From the NCBI GenBank assembly GCA_029582155.1, contig CM055895.1:55660250-55724249 (forward strand): a DNA stretch of 64,000 nucleotides, read 5' to 3'. The notes under the pieces were generated by a model. The model saw only the letters and a program-made list of their open reading frames with translations. It was not told where the DNA came from and did no database searches. Shown piece by piece: positions 63,201 to 64,000 of the stretch. Positions within the stretch are counted from its first letter, which is position 1; each line of letters starts with the position of its first letter. Source of the stretch: Panopea generosa (taxonomy: Eukaryota; Mollusca; Bivalvia; Adapedonta; Hiatellidae). The position numbers and the translations under genes are program-made.

Positions 63201-63919
63201 AACACGCCCCAGTCGATATCACAGACTGATGGTTACCATGATCATGACATATGTCACTATACAGTGTATACTGCCATACTCGCATGGCATAACTAAGGTC
63301 GGTGTTTAAAATCACTTTACCGTATTTGTACACATGTCGCCCGCACCTGTGTATAATGCTGGTCCCTGTTTTATGTTTTAAAGAGAAACACCCATTGGGA
63401 TGGGGTGTGTTTTTTGTCCCTCACTCTGCAAAAAGTGGGAGACACTAATTTGTGTCTATCTGTCCATTCATCACATTTGGTTTCTGTGCAATAATGATAA
63501 AAAACAGGCTAAGTTCGATTTTAAGGGTTGTGACATTTGTCATTCTTCAGTTATCCCCCTTTATTTGTGAAAAATTGTATTTTTGGGGGGTTTCCGTGCA
63601 TAATTTCAAGTTATTGCATAGAAACTCCCAAAAATACGATTCTGAATTCCTGAATCAAATCTTTTGATAAAAAGTGGGGGACATAAACCCACTGAATTTG
63701 CTTGTTCATTTCTTTATAACCGGTATGTTTGGGAGATGTACGTTCAGAATACAGAATTATTGAAAGTTTGCTTATATTTATTGATAGGGTTACAACAACT
63801 GGACCCAGGGGTTATATGGATACTCCTGGGACATGATGATACACACATGGAAACTACAGCACATCAAAGTCTCCTACATCAATAAAGATACGGGGAAAGA
63901 AGGATATCTTAACCCTAAG
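47910..63919 (+). CDS. GGCX: Vitamin K-dependent gamma-glutamyl carboxylase, 5' two thirds, nine coding exons
   Basis: This ER-membrane enzyme converts glutamate to gamma-carboxyglutamate while oxidising vitamin K hydroquinone to the epoxide. I joined nine exons by homology and splice consensus: 47910-48225, 49821-49976, 50753-50918, 52503-52581, 59972-60078, 60622-60785, 61580-61758, 63166-63297 and 63788-63919. They total 1431 nt, 477 codons, open across all junctions. Residues 1-65 are charged and poorly conserved. Homology starts near [11 protein letters not shown]. Matches to the human enzyme include C132 (human C99, disulfide), [10 protein letters not shown] with H193 (human H160), [12 protein letters not shown] with K251 (human catalytic base K218) and [10 protein letters not shown] with L442 (human L394). 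Several hydrophobic membrane segments are visible. The first three sites keep a constant +33 offset. L442 is at +48, so the linker between exons 7 and 8 is longer. The human protein is 758 aa, so the C-terminal third lies beyond the window. ATG 47910 is four bases after a splice acceptor, so 5' UTR exons or an upstream start are likely. Confidence 0.93.
48482..49415. repeat. 47-bp minisatellite in GGCX intron 1, about 18-20 imperfect copies
   Basis: Unit TGGCCTGATAACTTGGTGAC, AGTATTTCCATAAACTCCAG, TATTTAA. Copies are considerably diverged and some are shortened to about 30 bp. Confidence 0.92.
49719..49808. repeat. 10-bp TATGACTGTA repeat at the end of GGCX intron 1
   Basis: About eight imperfect units of TATGACTGTA/TATGACAGTA immediately upstream of the exon B acceptor. 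Confidence 0.85.
49821..49976 (+). CDS. GGCX: GGCX exon B
   Basis: Bounded by TTTATTATAG and GTAAGT. It codes for residues 106-157, including the [17 protein letters not shown] block (the cysteine matches human C99) and the start of a hydrophobic segment ([10 protein letters not shown]). It enters and leaves in phase 1. Confidence 0.93.
50213..50395 (+). mobile_element. Family G SINE, copy 4, in GGCX intron 2
   Basis: A degenerate A box, ATAGGTTCGATTGG B box, GTGATGTCCTTGAACAAGAC, GTATAGTACTGGTT and GATTTGTCCAAGTTGTAATA. It lies about 50 bp upstream of a Leu-type SINE in the same orientation. Confidence 0.75.
50447..50655 (+). mobile_element. tRNA-Leu-derived SINE, copy 4, in GGCX intron 2
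   Basis: CCATGGCCGAGTCGTCTAAG head, AAGTTCGAGTCTC B-box, AGTTACTTGCGGAAGGACAT body, ACTGGATATGCCATATATAA tail. The tail ends about 100 bp before exon C. Confidence 0.9.
50753..50918 (+). CDS. GGCX: GGCX exon C
   Basis: Acceptor CCTGTTTTCCAG, donor GTCAGT. It codes for [26 protein letters not shown] and VDANRYW. The tryptophan codon is split across the junction (TG|G). Reading straight through the donor adds 22 codons and stops at 50985, so the splice is needed to reach the [11 protein letters not shown] block in the next exon. Confidence 0.93.
51233..52165 (+). mobile_element. Hairpin/CTTG element E4 in GGCX intron 3
   Basis: Starts TGAGACCTTTGAGACTTTGT, in which GAGAC and GTCTC can pair. 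Internal units of about 146 bp (GGTAAA at 51461, 51607, 51899). Ends AGGTCTGTGGGCCTCTTG, followed by TTT. The architecture is the same as the 47.2-kb element but the internal sequence differs. Confidence 0.68.
52503..52581 (+). CDS. GGCX: GGCX exon D (79 bp)
   Basis: Acceptor TTGTTACAG, donor GTAATT. It codes for [11 protein letters not shown], then [13 protein letters not shown], which matches the human [13 protein letters not shown] block. It ends in phase 0. Confidence 0.92.
53146..53828. repeat. 40-bp minisatellite in GGCX intron 4, left part (about 17 copies)
   Basis: Unit TTGATTATTGTTCTTTATTC plus TATAGGTGTAACCCCACCAT. One unit near 53765 has an internal deletion. The array is interrupted at 53829 by a mobile element and resumes at 55714. 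Confidence 0.95.
53829..55713 (+). mobile_element. Hairpin/CTTG element E3, full length, inside a 40-bp minisatellite
   Basis: Starts GAGCTCTACTAACC and ends CAGGCCCTCTTGGGCCTCTTG (hairpin plus CTTG). It holds three to four internal tandem units of about 312-322 bp (TTCCATAAGG at 54591, 54913, 55225). The 40-bp minisatellite stops at its left edge and resumes at its right edge in a T-run, which fixes both ends to within one or two bases. No protein is coded. Confidence 0.82.
55714..55806. repeat. 40-bp minisatellite, right part (about two copies)
   Basis: Continuation of the 53146-53828 array after the 1.9-kb insertion, with the variant GTGTATGCCCACCATTGAT. Confidence 0.9.
56440..56660 (+). 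mobile_element. Diverged partial copy of the TTAA-flanked element (right half)
   Basis: In GGCX intron 4. It shares ACTCATTTAATA, ATTTTAGTCT, GAAATCC..TTTTTCAATAT and TTTAAATAGATATTCT, in order and spacing, with 31035-31190. The right terminus is degenerate. Confidence 0.55.
57130..57420 (+). mobile_element. tRNA-derived SINE (family R), copy 1, in GGCX intron 4
   Basis: GTAGCTCAGTCAGTAGCACT head, GTGAGTTTTAATCCCC, GTGTCTGTGATGATTGATAA, CATTCATTGCTCACCGCTGA, CAGTTACTTGCAGAGATTTT and CTGGTTAACCACCCAG. The head resembles a class I tRNA with a TAGCTCAGT D arm. Confidence 0.8.
57452..57612 (+). mobile_element. tRNA-derived SINE (family R), copy 2, 3'-truncated
   Basis: CCTATTAGCTCAGTTGTTAG, TGAGTTCAAATTCCC, GCCTCTGTGATGATTGATAT, TTTCTCACCGCTGATTCG. 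It then runs into the element at 57605. Confidence 0.8.
57605..58707 (+). mobile_element. Hairpin/CTTG-family element E6 in GGCX intron 4, 5' end unclear
   Basis: Units of about 310-321 bp (AAGGCC or variant at 57615, 57925, 58246, 58556) with GGGAAAATGTTGTAGACGCG and TCATTGAATCTTAAC in each. Ends TTCAGGCCCTCTTGGGCCTC followed by TTC. The same terminal hairpin as the copy at 53829, but the final CTTG is CTTC. Confidence 0.65.
59241..59417 (-). mobile_element. Small terminal-inverted-repeat element (CAGTCAAACCTG family), copy 2
   Basis: In GGCX intron 4, inverted relative to the copy at 8825. The ends are CAGCCAGACCTG and ATACAGGTTTGACT. The core TTAAGACAGGTTGTTGCT is shared. Four imperfect TTAA-A-CAGG-type words repeat inside. 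Confidence 0.62.
59678..59885 (+). mobile_element. Family G SINE, copy 5, in GGCX intron 4
   Basis: GTGGTCCAGTGGTAGAGCCT, CATTGGTTCGGTCC, GTGTCCTTGAGCAAGACACT, GCTTAGTACTGGTTCTACC, and the tail TCACAATCAATGTAAAATAA. It ends less than 90 bp before exon E. Confidence 0.88.
59972..60078 (+). CDS. GGCX: GGCX exon E with the catalytic lysine pair
   Basis: Acceptor TTATATTTCAG, donor GTAACA. It codes for [17 protein letters not shown] (K251 corresponds to the human catalytic base K218) and [16 protein letters not shown]. It leaves in phase 2. The preceding intron is 7.4 kb and full of repeats. Confidence 0.94.
60622..60785 (+). CDS. GGCX: GGCX exon F
   Basis: Acceptor TATTTTTGCAG, donor GTAGGT. 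It codes for a hydrophobic stretch ([20 protein letters not shown]) and [13 protein letters not shown], equivalent to the human FHCMNSQLFSIG block. The serine and glycine codons at its ends are split (phases 2 and 1). Confidence 0.93.
61580..61758 (+). CDS. GGCX: GGCX exon G
   Basis: Acceptor TTGTATTTCAG, donor GTAAAC. It codes for [14 protein letters not shown] (human MFSYVMLASSPLFC) and [12 protein letters not shown], then a less conserved hydrophilic linker that starts the insertion relative to human. Confidence 0.92.
61838..62075 (-). mobile_element. tRNA-derived SINE (family R), copy 3, in GGCX intron 7
   Basis: On the - strand: TTACCTCAGTCATGATCGCA head, a B-box-like GGGGTCATTAGTTTGATTCC, CATTCATCTCTCACCACTGA, and CTAGTTAACCATTCAGGATT. 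It starts about 80 bp after exon G. Confidence 0.78.
62142..62375. repeat. 38-bp minisatellite in GGCX intron 7, about six copies
   Basis: Unit GATAACTTGTTCTTAAATGT plus GTACACCAATTTCCATAT. Variants have TTAGTATACC in place of TGTGTACACC. Confidence 0.9.
62950..63125. repeat. 13-bp minisatellite before GGCX exon H
   Basis: AGTAACCACATAA and close variants (AGTAACCATATAA, AATAACCACATTA) repeat about 12 times. A (TA)n run near 63040-63055 breaks the array. It ends about 40 bp before the exon H acceptor. Confidence 0.88.
63166..63297 (+). CDS. GGCX: GGCX exon H
   Basis: Acceptor TATGTTTTCTAG, donor GTCGGT, 44 codons, phase 0 at both ends. The first half is a low-conservation linker rich in Ser, Thr, Pro and Arg. 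The second half is a membrane segment ending [11 protein letters not shown], matching human LFLPYSHFLTQ. Confidence 0.88.
63788..63919 (+). CDS. GGCX: GGCX exon I, last one in the window
   Basis: Acceptor TTATTGATAG, donor GTACAG, 44 codons, phase 0. It codes for [17 protein letters not shown] followed by [19 protein letters not shown], a block nearly identical to the human one. NNWT is a potential N-glycosylation site. The rest of the gene is past 64000. Confidence 0.94.
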
Positions 63920-63973
63920 GTACAGTTTGATGCATTGTACAATTTTGTTTAGATATTTATTTCAATATTTAAT

Positions 63974-64000
63974 ACTTGCGGAAGGATGGTGGTTCTACTC
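63974..64000 (+). mobile_element. tRNA-Leu-derived SINE, body fragment cut by the window edge
   Basis: TACTTGCGGAAGGATGGTGG and then TTCTACTC match the SINE body. No tRNA head precedes it, so it is a 5'-truncated copy that continues past the window. Confidence 0.75.

Overview
The window is eukaryotic nuclear DNA. It is AT-rich, intron-containing, and has no bacterial operons, ribosome binding sites or phage genes. One conserved host gene is recognisable: the 5' two thirds of a vitamin K-dependent gamma-glutamyl carboxylase (GGCX-like), on the + strand from about 47.9 kb to beyond the right edge. The style of its repeats (several tRNA-derived SINE families, hairpin-ended elements finishing in CTTG, long minisatellites, Tc1, hAT-like and piggyBac-like elements, Jockey/CR1-type LINE debris, a Ty3/Gypsy relic) suggests a mollusc, probably a bivalve. 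That assignment is inference.

Layout. 1-12.7 kb: gene-poor sequence with SINE copies, a small terminal-inverted-repeat element (8.8 kb), a 35-bp minisatellite (6.1 kb) and microsatellites. 12.7-17.5 kb: a decayed non-LTR retrotransposon (endonuclease plus reverse transcriptase), then eight copies of a 192-bp satellite, then a second LINE remnant. 19.1-21.9 kb: a 5'-truncated Ty3/Gypsy element on the - strand (integrase, polypurine tract, probable 3' LTR). 22-25.2 kb: a possible zinc-finger fragment of transposon origin, a six-copy array with an exact 100-bp period, an internally deleted hAT-like element and a third LINE remnant. 25.8-27.3 kb: a Tc1 element with both ends intact and a dead transposase. 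27.5-34.7 kb: SINEs, a 1.06-kb element flanked by TTAA, a 1.24-kb hAT-like element (inverted partner of the one at 24 kb), and a 230-bp piggyBac-like MITE holding a 67-bp palindrome. 35.2-41.8 kb: two directly abutting minisatellites, about 70 copies of a 37-bp unit followed by about 120 copies of a 33-bp unit with higher-order duplications. 43.2-47.9 kb: hairpin/CTTG elements, one ending 44 bp before the first recognised carboxylase exon.

47.9-64 kb: nine coding exons of the carboxylase (477 codons seen, open frame across all eight internal junctions, consensus splice sites), with the C-terminal part lying beyond the window. Its introns carry SINEs, hairpin/CTTG elements and four minisatellites. 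The mobile elements are independent insertions and do not form a pathway with the host gene. The best candidates for something not well described are the hairpin/CTTG family (all six copies in the same orientation, internal tandem repeats, one copy inserted cleanly into a minisatellite) and the 6.6-kb double minisatellite.
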